Below, one piece after another: positions 17,629 through 27,264 of a stretch of DNA of 64,000 nt. This DNA comes from CBDHFQ01 sp965262565 (lineage in GTDB: Bacteria > Bacteroidota > Bacteroidia > J057). The position numbers and the translations under genes were made by a program. How positions within the stretch are numbered: position 1 is the stretch's first letter; each line of letters opens with the position of its first letter. The stretch is taken from assembly GCA_965262565.1 (NCBI GenBank), contig CBDHFQ010000008.1:248001-312000 (forward strand), given 5' to 3'. The notes beneath the pieces are model-generated. The model was not told the DNA's origin and did not search any database. It saw only the letters and a list, made by a program, of their open reading frames with translations.

Positions 17629-18813
17629 ATGCCAGCCATTAATTTATGCTTTCAGGTTCATTATCCCTTGCAGCTATCTCCTTTTACTTTTTTTGATTTG
17701 GGAAAAGGACAAAATTATGTGGATTGGGATACCAGCCTGAAGGAATTCTCCATATTGGCTACCAAATGTTACCTGCCTGCGAATCAATTACTACTGGAAA
17801 TAATTAAAGAATTCCCCTCGGACGTTCATTTTTCATTTAGCATGAGTGGTTTGTGGCTGGATACTATCGTGGATCACTTCCCTAAAGTATTAGCATCGTT
17901 TCAGCAATTAGTGGATACAGGAAAGGTGGAATTACTCGCCCAGCCTTATGACCATTCGTTAAGTATGTTGATAGATCGGCAGTATTTTTTGGAACAACTT
18001 GACTTACATAGCCTTAGAATGTATCGCTACTTTGGACAGCGGCCTCAAGTGCTTTGTAATACCTCGCTCATCTATCACAATCATTTAGGATTTTTAGCAC
18101 AAAAACACCGCCTCAAAGGAATAATTACTCAGATGGTTCCCCAAATCCTCAGAAATCGCCAACCGTATGAATTATTTTTCCCTCCAGATGTTCCCCAAAT
18201 GCCCATATTTTTGAGAGATGCCTTTTTTTCTGATGTACTTGATAAGTATTTTTCTCTTCCAGATTGGGAACATTATCCACTATATGCTGATACTTACGCT
18301 TCATGGATACACCAGACCGAAAAATATGCGAAAGTGCTTACCCTTGTCCTGGATTATCATCTCTTTGGAATCCGCCATCCGGCTGAAGGAGGCATTTTTC
18401 AATTTTTCTACCATGTAGTTAAGGAAATATTAGTAAAGGATACCTTTACTTTCAAAACACCTTCTCAAATTCTTAAAGTGGAAAAACCAGATAAAGGATA
18501 TGATGTCGGAAGATTTATTTCTGTAGAACATGGAATTGATTCGTGGTATGGTAATAATATGCAAAAAGAAATATTGACAAAGTTGTATGAGTTGAGGAAG
18601 GCATATGTTTCACATCAAGAGAAAATACATCCCCCTGTATGGGCACCTTTATATCAGGCCGATCATTACTACAGAATGGGTTCGAAAAAAGAGGAATTGT
18701 TATCAAAATACCATACTCGTCAGGATGACCCTTTTGAAAAGTATGTCGTTCTATGCAATATTCTGGCAGATATGAAGTTAACACTACAAGAAAAAATCGA
18801 GAACCAGGCATGA
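17629..18813 (+). CDS. GH57 alpha-amylase-like protein with altered catalytic site
   Basis: A 394-residue protein of the Bacteroidota GH57 alpha-amylase-like type: CFQVHYPLQLSPFTFFDLG at the start, CYLPANQLLLE and the YFGQRPQVLCNTSLIY region. The family nucleophile is a Glu in a segment usually reading like LLAETYYHSL; here residues 101-111 read ELLAQPYDHSL, with Gln105 (codon CAG, 17941-17943) at that place. The NTELIY Glu is also Ser146. The probable acid/base Asp242 in LVLDYHLFG and His11 are kept. It may therefore be inactive and act as a glucan-binding or regulatory partner. It is cytoplasmic (no signal peptide), 39 bp after the GT4 gene and overlapping the next gene by 4 bp. Confidence 0.88.
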   Translation: MPAINLCFQVHYPLQLSPFTFFDLGKGQNYVDWDTSLKEFSILATKCYLPANQLLLEIIKEFPSDVHFSFSMSGLWLDTIVDHFPKVLASFQQLVDTGKVELLAQPYDHSLSMLIDRQYFLEQLDLHSLRMYRYFGQRPQVLCNTSLIYHNHLGFLAQKHRLKGIITQMVPQILRNRQPYELFFPPDVPQMPIFLRDAFFSDVLDKYFSLPDWEHYPLYADTYASWIHQTEKYAKVLTLVLDYHLFGIRHPAEGGIFQFFYHVVKEILVKDTFTFKTPSQILKVEKPDKGYDVGRFISVEHGIDSWYGNNMQKEILTKLYELRKAYVSHQEKIHPPVWAPLYQADHYYRMGSKKEELLSKYHTRQDDPFEKYVVLCNILADMKLTLQEKIENQA

Positions 18814-19664
18814 TAGGATTATTAGCTGAAAGTGGAGCTACGAAAACGGAATGGAGATTATATAATAGTATCGGTATTTTAAAAAGCTTCACCACTCGAG
18901 GATTAAATCCTACCAGCACGGAGGAAGAGGTATTGCAGAAAGAAATTAAAGAGATTTATCAGCATATATTAACTGAGTATGCTGTAGAACCTACCGAAAT
19001 CTTTTTTTATGGTGCAGGACTTGATCATCAAGATCAACGCCAAAAGTTAACATCTGTATTAAGCCGAAATTTCTCCACTGATCATATTAGCGTTTATACT
19101 GATTTACTGGCTGCTGTAAGATGTACCGGAAAACAAAGGGGAATAGTATGTATCTTAGGTACTGGATCTAACTCTTGCTACTACGATGGAGACCAAATAC
19201 TTCAACACTATGGAGGATGGGGGTATTTATTAGGAGATGAAGGTTCTGGAGCGGATTTGGGTAAAGAGCTCCTGAAGATGTTGATGCATAAACAGTTACC
19301 TGAAGATATAGAAACAGCTATCCTCGGAAGATTAGACAGGCCTTTAAAAGCTTTTACTGTGTATGCTCAGCAATGTGAAAGACCTAGTTTGACTTTGGCA
19401 TCGCTTACTCCTATCGTATATGATTATCTTTATGTTCGTGAAATACGTGATATGGTAGAGGATAGATTCAGACTAATGCTATTTACTACTATCATGAAAT
19501 TCAATGTCATAGAAGATATAGAGGTTGATTTTGTCGGATCAGTTTCTCATTATTTTAGAGATGTATTACTGGATCAATGTAGGGATCTTGCTATCAACGT
19601 TGATAAAATTATTAAAGATCCAATTGAAAATTTGCTAAATTTTCATCAAATATCAAGAGTTTAA
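18810..19664 (+). CDS. N-acetylglucosamine kinase-like / BadF-BadG-type ATPase
   Basis: I chose the ATG at 18810, which overlaps the GH57 stop codon (ATGA), because it gives the expected start MIGLLAESGATKTEW (phosphate-1 loop of the actin-like ATPase fold). The frame stays open further upstream to 18753, but that stretch lies inside the GH57 gene. The protein is 284 residues, usual for the family. ILGTGSNS (phosphate-2 region) and GGWGYLLGDEGSGADLGKE are typical of N-acetylglucosamine or glucosamine kinases. It probably phosphorylates a sugar released or used by the glucan block; a hexosamine is the family default. Translational coupling with GH57 is likely. A short hairpin (19689-19703) lies behind it. 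Confidence 0.85.
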   Translation: MIGLLAESGATKTEWRLYNSIGILKSFTTRGLNPTSTEEEVLQKEIKEIYQHILTEYAVEPTEIFFYGAGLDHQDQRQKLTSVLSRNFSTDHISVYTDLLAAVRCTGKQRGIVCILGTGSNSCYYDGDQILQHYGGWGYLLGDEGSGADLGKELLKMLMHKQLPEDIETAILGRLDRPLKAFTVYAQQCERPSLTLASLTPIVYDYLYVREIRDMVEDRFRLMLFTTIMKFNVIEDIEVDFVGSVSHYFRDVLLDQCRDLAINVDKIIKDPIENLLNFHQISRV

Positions 19665-19879
19665 GCAAAAACTAAAAACTATTGGACATCTTCCTGTGGA
19701 AGAATTATTATAATTTTACATAATTTTTCAGATAACAGTGTATAATAGTTTCCAAAAAAAGAAAAATAAATAATTCGAATATTCGTAAATTGTTGTTATG
19801 CCTAGTAAAATTGGCATTGTATTATTTAGGGGGCTATTAAGAAAATATTCAATATATAAAGTAATAAAATCGAATTGCT

Positions 19880-22300
19880 ATGAATTATATGCAATTGGGG
19901 CGGGAACAAATTAAACGAAAAATGTCACCGCAACTCGTTCGTAATTGGGAACAAAGGAACAGCAGATTCTATCTGTACTGTCCTGAAACTACACTAGAAA
20001 TTTCTGTCATATCTGAATATATCATTAGATTCCGATTTTCTCCTGAGGGGAGGTTGGATGATGATTTCTCTTACGCTATAAGAGATGACTTACCTGAACC
20101 GAAGGGCTATTTTGAGTTGAGATCTGTAGGAGATCAATTTCACTTACTTACTGACCATTTACTGGTCAAAATCAGTAAGACCCTAAAGATTGGTATTTAT
20201 AACCAGATGGGTCAACTTCTCAATGAAGATGAAGCTGGTTTTCATTGGGAATCCAACAAAGAACGGGGAGGTAATTTTGTCTATTGTAGTAAGAGAATCC
20301 AGGAACAAGAATATTTTTATGGGTTAGGAGATAAGCCAAGGGAATTAAATTTGAGGGGAATGCGATTAGAGAATTGGGGATCGGATACTTATGGTTTCGA
20401 GAAGCAGCGCGATCCCTTATATAAGAATATTCCATTTTACATAGGCCTTCATCATAATCTGGCCTACGGGATGTTTTTCGACAATACCTTCAAAACTACT
20501 TTCGATTTTGGGCATGAAAGGGGAGATGTTGCCAGCTTCTGGTCCAGAGGAGGAGAAATGGATTATTATTTCATTTATGGACCCGAAATGGTACAGGTAG
20601 CTGAAAGGTATACCTATTTAACCGGTTGTCCCGAAATGCCTCCTATGTGGTCTCTAGGATATCAGCAGTCCAAATGGAGCTACTATCCTGAGAAGCGAGT
20701 AAAGGAAATTGCTACAGAATTTAGAAAGCGCAAAATTCCATGCGATGTCATCCATATAGATATTGATTATATGGATGGCTTCAGATGTTTTACCTGGGAT
20801 TATGAAAAATTTCCCAACCCGGGTAGAATGATTTCTGAACTAGAGGAAGATGGATTTAAAACAGTAGTGATTATTGATCCCGGAATTAAAATTGATAGGA
20901 ATTATTTTGTATATCAGGAAGGAGTAGAGAATGGATATTTTTGCCGGAGAGCTGATGGACCATTAATGGAAGGTGATGTATGGCCTGGAGCTTGTCATTT
21001 TCCAGATTTTACTGATCCAGAAGTTCGTACATGGTGGTCAGGCCTGTATGAAGAATTTATGAAATCGGGGATAAGAGGAGTTTGGAATGATATGAACGAA
21101 CCGGCTGTGTTTGGGATAGGCACTTTTCCTGACGATACCAGACACGACTTTGATGGTCATCCATGTAGTCATAGAAAAGCACATAATATATATGGGATGC
21201 AGATGGCCAGAGCTACCTATGAAGGAGTCAAACAATCGGTATTTCCATTTCGGCCATTGGTAGTTACTCGTTCAGGATATTCAGGAGTACAGCGCTATTC
21301 TGCCGTTTGGACTGGAGATAATATAGCCACCTGGGAACACTTATGGATAGCAAATCTTCAATGCCAAAGATTAAGTGTTTCAGGGATCTCGTTTTGTGGA
21401 TCAGATGTAGGAGGTTTTATTGGTGATCCTAGTCCTGAATTATATATTCGATGGGTTCAAATGGCTGCCTTTCATCCTTTTTTCAGAACTCATTCTTCGG
21501 GAGATCATGGAGACCAAGAGCCATGGTCATTTGGAGATGAAGCGGAAAAAGCAGTGAGGGAAGCGATAGAATTAAGATATAAGCTCCTTCCCTATATGTA
21601 TACCATATTTTGGAAACATGTAGATAAAGGTACACCTATGATCCTACCGCTTTCATTCCTGGATCAATCTAATTCGGAAACCTATCATAGAATGGAAGAA
21701 TTTGGATTAGGGAAAGATATGTTGATTTGTCCGATCAATGCGGAGAATGCAAGAGGAAGAAATGTCTATTTACCTAAAGGTCAATGGTATCACCTATGGA
21801 CAGATTCATTGCACGAAGGAAGAAATGAAATGTGGATAGATGCACCTATTAACCAAATTCCCATATTTATCAGAGCTGGATCAGTTATTCCCAATTATCC
21901 TGTGATGCAATATGTAGGAGAGGAAAGAATAGATAAATTGATTCTTCATACCTATTATATCGTGGGTGAGCATGAAAGTGTATTGTATGAAGATGCTGGG
22001 GATTACTACGATCATCAACAAGGGAACTATACCATTAGAAACTTTAACGTCATAGGAGAACCCAAAAAGTTAGTGATCCATCAACAATTTGAAGGAAGAT
22101 ACAATTCCGAATATAACAAGTACAACTTGGTAGTTCATGGATTACCTTTTGCTCCGGCAGGTATGGACGTTGATGGTAAAACGGTCATGTTTGATACGAC
22201 ATTGAATGAAGCTTCTCCTTATACACTGGTAGTAGATGTGAATAAAAATTTCAAACGTCTGGCTATTATGCCATTAGAAGGATTCGCTTCTAATGAGTAG
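19880..22300 (+). CDS. GH31 alpha-glucosidase
   Basis: An 806-residue retaining glycoside hydrolase. The nucleophile is Asp404 in GVWNDMNEPAVFG, and the acid/base Asp lies in the downstream VWTGDNIATWEHL segment. The order is an N-terminal galactose mutarotase-like beta domain, a (beta/alpha)8 barrel starting MWSLGYQQSKWSYY, then C-terminal beta domains. No signal peptide is seen, so it should act in the cytoplasm on alpha-1,4-linked oligosaccharides, closing the loop with the glycogen genes upstream. A 215-bp gap before it contains no other gene and suggests a possible separate promoter. The transcript is probably ended by the hairpin at 22369-22402, which extends into the uvrA 3' end. Confidence 0.93.
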   Translation: MNYMQLGREQIKRKMSPQLVRNWEQRNSRFYLYCPETTLEISVISEYIIRFRFSPEGRLDDDFSYAIRDDLPEPKGYFELRSVGDQFHLLTDHLLVKISKTLKIGIYNQMGQLLNEDEAGFHWESNKERGGNFVYCSKRIQEQEYFYGLGDKPRELNLRGMRLENWGSDTYGFEKQRDPLYKNIPFYIGLHHNLAYGMFFDNTFKTTFDFGHERGDVASFWSRGGEMDYYFIYGPEMVQVAERYTYLTGCPEMPPMWSLGYQQSKWSYYPEKRVKEIATEFRKRKIPCDVIHIDIDYMDGFRCFTWDYEKFPNPGRMISELEEDGFKTVVIIDPGIKIDRNYFVYQEGVENGYFCRRADGPLMEGDVWPGACHFPDFTDPEVRTWWSGLYEEFMKSGIRGVWNDMNEPAVFGIGTFPDDTRHDFDGHPCSHRKAHNIYGMQMARATYEGVKQSVFPFRPLVVTRSGYSGVQRYSAVWTGDNIATWEHLWIANLQCQRLSVSGISFCGSDVGGFIGDPSPELYIRWVQMAAFHPFFRTHSSGDHGDQEPWSFGDEAEKAVREAIELRYKLLPYMYTIFWKHVDKGTPMILPLSFLDQSNSETYHRMEEFGLGKDMLICPINAENARGRNVYLPKGQWYHLWTDSLHEGRNEMWIDAPINQIPIFIRAGSVIPNYPVMQYVGEERIDKLILHTYYIVGEHESVLYEDAGDYYDHQQGNYTIRNFNVIGEPKKLVIHQQFEGRYNSEYNKYNLVVHGLPFAPAGMDVDGKTVMFDTTLNEASPYTLVVDVNKNFKRLAIMPLEGFASNE

Positions 22301-22368
22301 ACATTTTTTGCTTGTAAATCCTTCTAAATTTCTTCGATTGGTACCAAGGAGGTCAATATAAACAAGTT

Positions 22369-22406
22369 AAAGAGGTTATCAGGATGATCTGATAGCCTCT
22401 TTTTTA
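22369..22406 (+). terminator. Intrinsic terminator of the glucan block, overlapping the uvrA 3' end
   Basis: Bases 22369-22382 pair with 22389-22402 (14 bp, one G-T wobble) around a 6-nt loop and run into a T tract. It would stop plus-strand transcription after the GH31 gene. The hairpin includes the last codons and the stop codon of uvrA on the other strand. Confidence 0.8.
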
Positions 22407-25216
22407 AATAATTCTTTCGCTAAAAATCTACCAGTATGCGATCCTTCATGCTTGGCAATATCTTCAGGAGTTCCTTCAGCTAAAATGAGTCCTCCCCTGA
22501 CACCACCTTCGGGTCCTAAATCAATAATGTGGTCTGCTACCTTAATCACATCCATATTGTGTTCAATGACTAATACCGTATTCCCACGATCGACTAATTG
22601 ATTAAGTACCTTTAGCAACATCTCAATATCCTGGAAATGGAGACCCGTAGTAGGTTCATCAAGGATGTATAAGGTATTTCCCGTATCTTTTCTCGAAAGC
22701 TCTGAAGCAATTTTTATCCGTTGCGCCTCACCTCCAGAAAGTGTAGTAGCTGGTTGGCCCAACGTAATATATCCTAATCCAACATCGTGTAAGGTTTTAA
22801 GTTTTCGTTTTATTCTGGGCAATGAGTCAAAAAATGACAAAGCTTCTTTCACGGGCATTTCCAACACATCACTAATCGATTTTCCTTTAAAGCGAATTTC
22901 CAAGGTCTCCCTATTATATCTTCTTCCCTGACAGGTAGGGCATTCTACATATACATCGGGCAGGAAATTCATTTCTATGGTTTGTACGCCTGCACCGCCA
23001 CAAGTTTCGCACCTTCCTCCCTTCACATTAAATGAAAACCTCCCTATTTTATATCCTCTAATCTGAGATTCGGGCAACTGAGCATACAATTCTCGGATGT
23101 AGGTAAATAGTCCAGTGTAAGTGGCAGGGTTACTTCTGGGGGTTCTTCCTATAGGAGATTGATCTATTCTCACCACCTTATTCACATTATCCAATCCCTC
23201 TATCGAATCATAGGGCATAGGGGATTGTTTGGACCTGTATAAATGTTGGCTGATAATGGGATAAAGTGTTTCGTTAATGAGGGTTGATTTGCCACTTCCT
23301 GAGACGCCTGTTACACAAATGAAAAGTCCTAAGGGTAGATTTATATTGATATTTTTTAGGTTATTTCCTTTGGCACCCGATAATGAGAGAGATAGTTTGG
23401 AGGGAGTTCTTCTCTCAACAGGAACAATAATTTCCTTTTTTCCAGATAAATAATCCGCAGTAGCACTTTCGCTAAGAAGAACCTTCTCCGGAGAACCTGC
23501 ACTGACAATTTCTCCACCAAATTCCCCTGCTCCCGGACCGAAATCAATAATATAATCTGAGGCCAACATCGTATCCTTATCGTGTTCCACCACGATGACA
23601 GAATTACCTAAATCCCTTAACTGTATAAGTGAATCAATTAACTTTTCATTATCTCGTTGATGTAAGCCTATACTGGGTTCATCTAGGATGTATAATACAT
23701 TAACTAATTGGGAGCCTATTTGTGTGGCTAGCCTGATTCGTTGAGATTCACCACCAGAAAGGGTTTTAGCAGGACGATCCAAACTCAAATAATCCAGCCC
23801 CACTTGCATGAGAAATCCAATCCTTTTTCTGAGTTCCTTGATTACTTCGACCCCTATCTTTTTCTGCCTATCAGTTAGTAGAGAATCCATAGAATGAACC
23901 CATTCATGTAACTTTCCGATATCCATGGAAGCCAGGTCGTAAATGTTTTTATCTCCTACAAAAAAGGATAGACTTTCTTTTTTTAGTCTGGCGCCACCAC
24001 AAGTAGGGCAGGTAGAGATTTTCATGAATTGTTCTGCCCAGGATTTAATCTTTTCAGAATTGGAATTGTGATATTGATTATAGACGAATGTTTTAATCCC
24101 TTCGAATTTGGATGCAGATTTTTTACTTCCTCTATCAGGGTTTCCTTCAAGAATAAACGCTTTCGCATCCTCAGGAATTTCTTCAAACGGAGTTGCAAGG
24201 GAAAAATCAAATACGTTAGCTATCTTCCTCAACTGTCTGAATATCCAAATATCTCTATATTCTCCTAAAGGTTCTATTGCTCCTCGATTGATGGATAAAC
24301 TGGGATCAGGTACCAAAGAAGCTATGTCTACTTCATGTATTTTACCTAATCCATTGCAGGTAGGACAAGCACCGTAAGGGGAATTAAAGGAAAAGGTATT
24401 AGGGGAAGGAACATCATAGCTAAGTCCTGAACTGGCATCCATTAAGTTTCTTGAATACCAATGAGTAGTTCCTTCTTCATGATCCAGTAATAAGACCGTC
24501 CCTTCACCAATAGACATGGCATGTTGAATACTCTGAAAAAGCCGTTGATCGTCTTTTGTCTCTCCGGCAGAAGGAATTTTCACGCGATCCACGACCAGTT
24601 CTATATCGTGGATTTTGTATCTATCTACTTTCATTCCAGCCTTTAGGTCTTGAACCTCGCCATCTACACGAACTTTACTGTATCCCTGCTTTCGTAGATT
24701 TTCAAATAATTCTCTGTAGTGTCCCTTTCTTGAACGGATCAAAGGAGCAAGAATGAGCATTTTTTTTGAAGGAAATTGCTCTTTAATGGTATCCATGACT
24801 TGCTCATCCGTCATTTTTGTCATTTTTTTTCCACTGATATGACTCACCGCTTCACCCGCACGAGCAAATAATAATCGGAATAGATCGTAAATTTCCGTAA
24901 CAGTTCCTACAGTAGACCTTGGATTTCTGGAAGTGGTTTTTTGTTCAATGGCAATTACAGGACTTAAACCACTAATTTTATCTACATCTGGACTCTTAAG
25001 ATTTCCAAGGAATTGTCTGGCATAGGCAGAAAAACTTTCCAGATATCTTCTCTGTCCTTCAGCATAAAGTGTATCGAAGGCTAATGAACTTTTTCCAGAA
25101 CCACTGACTCCTGTGATAACTACTAACTTATTACGAGGAATTTTGAGATCAATGTTCTTTAGATTATGTTCCCTCGCTCCGAGTACTTCTATGTATTCCT
25201 CCATTGTCTCAGGCAT
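22379..25216 (-). CDS. uvrA: Excinuclease ABC subunit A (UvrA)
   Basis: UvrA finds DNA lesions and loads UvrB in nucleotide excision repair. The protein has two ABC ATPase halves: the first Walker A is GVSGSGKSSLAF near residue 40 and the second is GVSGSGKSTLINETL, each with an ABC signature (LSGGESQRI and LSGGEAQRI). The zinc-binding Cys pairs are seen (CPTCNGLG, CPTCGGARL, CETCGGAG, CPTCQGRR). I place the start at ATG 25216 (945 residues); the frame also allows TTG at 25222 and ATG at 25204. Two TAnnTTTG-like elements on the minus strand (25220-25227 and 25296-25303) lie near the start; only the second leaves room for a leader. Confidence 0.97.
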   Translation of the reverse strand: MPETMEEYIEVLGAREHNLKNIDLKIPRNKLVVITGVSGSGKSSLAFDTLYAEGQRRYLESFSAYARQFLGNLKSPDVDKISGLSPVIAIEQKTTSRNPRSTVGTVTEIYDLFRLLFARAGEAVSHISGKKMTKMTDEQVMDTIKEQFPSKKMLILAPLIRSRKGHYRELFENLRKQGYSKVRVDGEVQDLKAGMKVDRYKIHDIELVVDRVKIPSAGETKDDQRLFQSIQHAMSIGEGTVLLLDHEEGTTHWYSRNLMDASSGLSYDVPSPNTFSFNSPYGACPTCNGLGKIHEVDIASLVPDPSLSINRGAIEPLGEYRDIWIFRQLRKIANVFDFSLATPFEEIPEDAKAFILEGNPDRGSKKSASKFEGIKTFVYNQYHNSNSEKIKSWAEQFMKISTCPTCGGARLKKESLSFFVGDKNIYDLASMDIGKLHEWVHSMDSLLTDRQKKIGVEVIKELRKRIGFLMQVGLDYLSLDRPAKTLSGGESQRIRLATQIGSQLVNVLYILDEPSIGLHQRDNEKLIDSLIQLRDLGNSVIVVEHDKDTMLASDYIIDFGPGAGEFGGEIVSAGSPEKVLLSESATADYLSGKKEIIVPVERRTPSKLSLSLSGAKGNNLKNININLPLGLFICVTGVSGSGKSTLINETLYPIISQHLYRSKQSPMPYDSIEGLDNVNKVVRIDQSPIGRTPRSNPATYTGLFTYIRELYAQLPESQIRGYKIGRFSFNVKGGRCETCGGAGVQTIEMNFLPDVYVECPTCQGRRYNRETLEIRFKGKSISDVLEMPVKEALSFFDSLPRIKRKLKTLHDVGLGYITLGQPATTLSGGEAQRIKIASELSRKDTGNTLYILDEPTTGLHFQDIEMLLKVLNQLVDRGNTVLVIEHNMDVIKVADHIIDLGPEGGVRGGLILAEGTPEDIAKHEGSHTGRFLAKELFKKEAIRSS

Positions 25217-25300
25217 GGACAAAAATATATTTTTTTATCTCAAAAAACAGTCTGGGGAGGATTTAGTTTTCAGGAAACCTGGCTTTGTTCCAGGACAAAA

Positions 25301-26323
25301 TTATTTGTCACTTACAAGGGTAACTACTGATGAATTACTTTTGTCAGGATAGGAATAGACAGGAACGGTTAATACATACTCCTTGTCAGGCGCTGGAACG
25401 AAATGGTCCGAAATGAGCCATGGGTTCCACTCTTTTAATGTCCTAAGATCTAGGCCCATACTATGTGCAAAACCTTCGAGATCATCTATTCCATTTTGGA
25501 TGTTGAGTTCTTCCACAGCAGGCATTTCATCTTTGCGGGGAATAATAGAAACTCCATATAACTGAGGATTAGAAAACACAGCTTTTACTGCAAGGATTTT
25601 AAAGACGTATCTCGAAGTCTCCTTATTAAGTTGTAAATGATAGTAACTATTTTTTTCCTGGGCTTTTAATTGTCTGTTTAGCTTACTAAGGCCCATGTTG
25701 TAGGAAGCTGCTACTAAGGACCAATTTCCCAGTTGCTTGTGGAGATGTTTTAAATACTTGCAGGCAGCTCTGGTTGACTTCTCGAAGTGATATCTTTCAT
25801 CGATTGTATGTGAAATTTCCAGGTCATAAGCGATGGCCGTGGAAGGCATAAATTGCCAAAAGCCACTTGCCCCTTTTGAGGAGGTTACATTCTGCATCCC
25901 ACTTTCGATGATAGCGATATAAAATAGATCTTCAGGAAGATCATAATCCGATAGAATGCGATGAATCTTTTTTTGGTAAGCATATGCCCTTGAGAGTAAG
26001 ATCCTCGCTCCATACTTATATTGAGTTAGTTTTTGTATCTCTTGTTCATAATTGGATCTTACATGGGGCAGATGAAGAGGGATATATTCATCACAAAAAG
26101 TCAATTCGGGGAGATCTTTTGGGAGAACTTGTAAGTGATCTTGCAGAGAAGCCAACTCATTAACCGTAGATTTAGAAAATGCTGTTTTTTTTATTGATTC
26201 CTCCACACCTAAATCAACCCGTTCTCCTACATGTGACCATCCTATGGACCATTGGAATGAAAAAACGAAAATGATGATAGTAAAAATAGCAATTGTACTT
26301 GTAACTGTTAAGCTAAGTTTCAT
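25301..26323 (-). CDS. Membrane-anchored lytic transglycosylase (MltD-like, GH23)
   Basis: This 340-residue protein begins with a hydrophobic segment (about 8-27) that is a signal anchor. The SLT domain spans about 120-250, with catalytic Glu140 in IAIIESGMQN, then GASGFWQFMPSTA and the AASYNMGLSKL segment typical of GH23. It cuts peptidoglycan without hydrolysis in the periplasm. After the SLT domain, the segment DLEGFAHSMGLDLRTLKEWN looks like one degenerate LysM-type repeat; full LysM repeats are missing. The C-terminus faces uvrA at 85 bp. A full promoter match on the minus strand lies about 105 bp upstream of the start. Confidence 0.9.
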   Translation of the reverse strand: MKLSLTVTSTIAIFTIIIFVFSFQWSIGWSHVGERVDLGVEESIKKTAFSKSTVNELASLQDHLQVLPKDLPELTFCDEYIPLHLPHVRSNYEQEIQKLTQYKYGARILLSRAYAYQKKIHRILSDYDLPEDLFYIAIIESGMQNVTSSKGASGFWQFMPSTAIAYDLEISHTIDERYHFEKSTRAACKYLKHLHKQLGNWSLVAASYNMGLSKLNRQLKAQEKNSYYHLQLNKETSRYVFKILAVKAVFSNPQLYGVSIIPRKDEMPAVEELNIQNGIDDLEGFAHSMGLDLRTLKEWNPWLISDHFVPAPDKEYVLTVPVYSYPDKSNSSVVTLVSDK

Positions 26324-26428
26324 AGAACTGGGCTAAATGTAGTTGAAATGGATAACTGCTCAGTTAATGGGGTGAAATGTTAAAAAGTACCTATTGGCTA
26401 ACTTGTTTATGTATTTAAAAATTGTTTG

Positions 26429-26460
26429 CAAAGCTAAATGCTTTTATTGAACCATAACAA
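26429..26460 (-). promoter_or_regulatory. Bacteroidota-type promoter for the lytic transglycosylase gene
   Basis: On the minus strand TTG (26458-26460) is followed after 21 nt by TAGCTTTG (26429-26436), which fits the TTG / TAnnTTTG pattern known for the primary sigma factor of Bacteroidota. It points at the gene starting at 26323. Inferred from pattern only. Confidence 0.5.
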
Positions 26461-26556
26461 AGTATGTAAGATTATGGATGAAATTAGCCCTTAAGCCCAG
26501 GTAATTAGGCTCTAAATAGTTCATCTGAAGGCAGGGAATATGATGTTTCTACGAAA

Positions 26557-27264
26557 TTAGAAATTGGGTCTGATCACGTGTTTATGATAAAATTGAGTGA
26601 TGTGATCTACTACTTCTTCGGCTGTATCTACAATTTGAAAAAGCGAAAGATCTCGTGGAGAGATGTTGTGTTCCTGTTCCAGCAGTGTTTCTTTGATCCA
26701 ATCGATTAACCCTTCCCAGAAGGTACTACCTACCAATATCACGGGAAAACGTTCTATTTTTAGGGTTTGGATGAGGGTAAGTGCTTCAAAAAGCTCATCT
26801 AAGGTTCCGAATCCTCCAGGCAATACCACAAATCCTTGAGCATACTTGATAAACATAACTTTCCGAACGAAAAAATAATTGAAATCAATACTTTTATCGC
26901 GGTCTACATATTGATTTGATCCCTGTTCAAAAGGTAAGCTAATATTAAGACCTACTGAAGCACCTCCCGCCTGGCTGGCACCTTTGTTTCCTGCTTCCAT
27001 AATTCCCGGCCCTCCTCCTGTAATGATACCGAATCCTGCCTCTGTAAGTTTTTGGGCAATATTGCAGCCTAATTCATAATACTTTGTTCCTGGTTTTGTG
27101 CGTGCTGATCCAAAGATGGAAACGCAGGGACCTATTTCTGCCATTTTTTCATATCCTTCGACGAATTCTGCCATTATTTTAAAGACACTCCAGGCATCCC
27201 TTCCTGTTCTTTTCTTCCACTCGTCCATTTTACTGGCGAAGTAGGTACTGGAACTATTATTCAT
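26557..27264 (-). CDS. LOG-family protein (TIGR00730-type Rossmann fold, cytokinin phosphoribohydrolase-like)
   Basis: A 235-residue protein with both LOG motifs: GGGPGIMEAGNKGA (residues 83-96) and PGGFGTLDELFEALT (149-163). LOG enzymes release adenine-type bases from nucleoside 5'-monophosphates; many bacterial members likely act on AMP or related nucleotides. The N-terminal 40 residues, with SVFKIMAEFVEGYEKM, are common in the longer bacterial subgroup. The physiological substrate is unknown. It is a stand-alone cytoplasmic gene. A TAGATTTG element on the minus strand at 27278-27285 could be its -7 box, though no -33 TTG is placed correctly. Confidence 0.9.
   Translation of the reverse strand: MNNSSSTYFASKMDEWKKRTGRDAWSVFKIMAEFVEGYEKMAEIGPCVSIFGSARTKPGTKYYELGCNIAQKLTEAGFGIITGGGPGIMEAGNKGASQAGGASVGLNISLPFEQGSNQYVDRDKSIDFNYFFVRKVMFIKYAQGFVVLPGGFGTLDELFEALTLIQTLKIERFPVILVGSTFWEGLIDWIKETLLEQEHNISPRDLSLFQIVDTAEEVVDHITQFYHKHVIRPNF

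Noticed and set aside
24022..24377. Overlapping small frames within uvrA
   Set aside because: Antisense or out-of-frame shadows inside a well-conserved gene.
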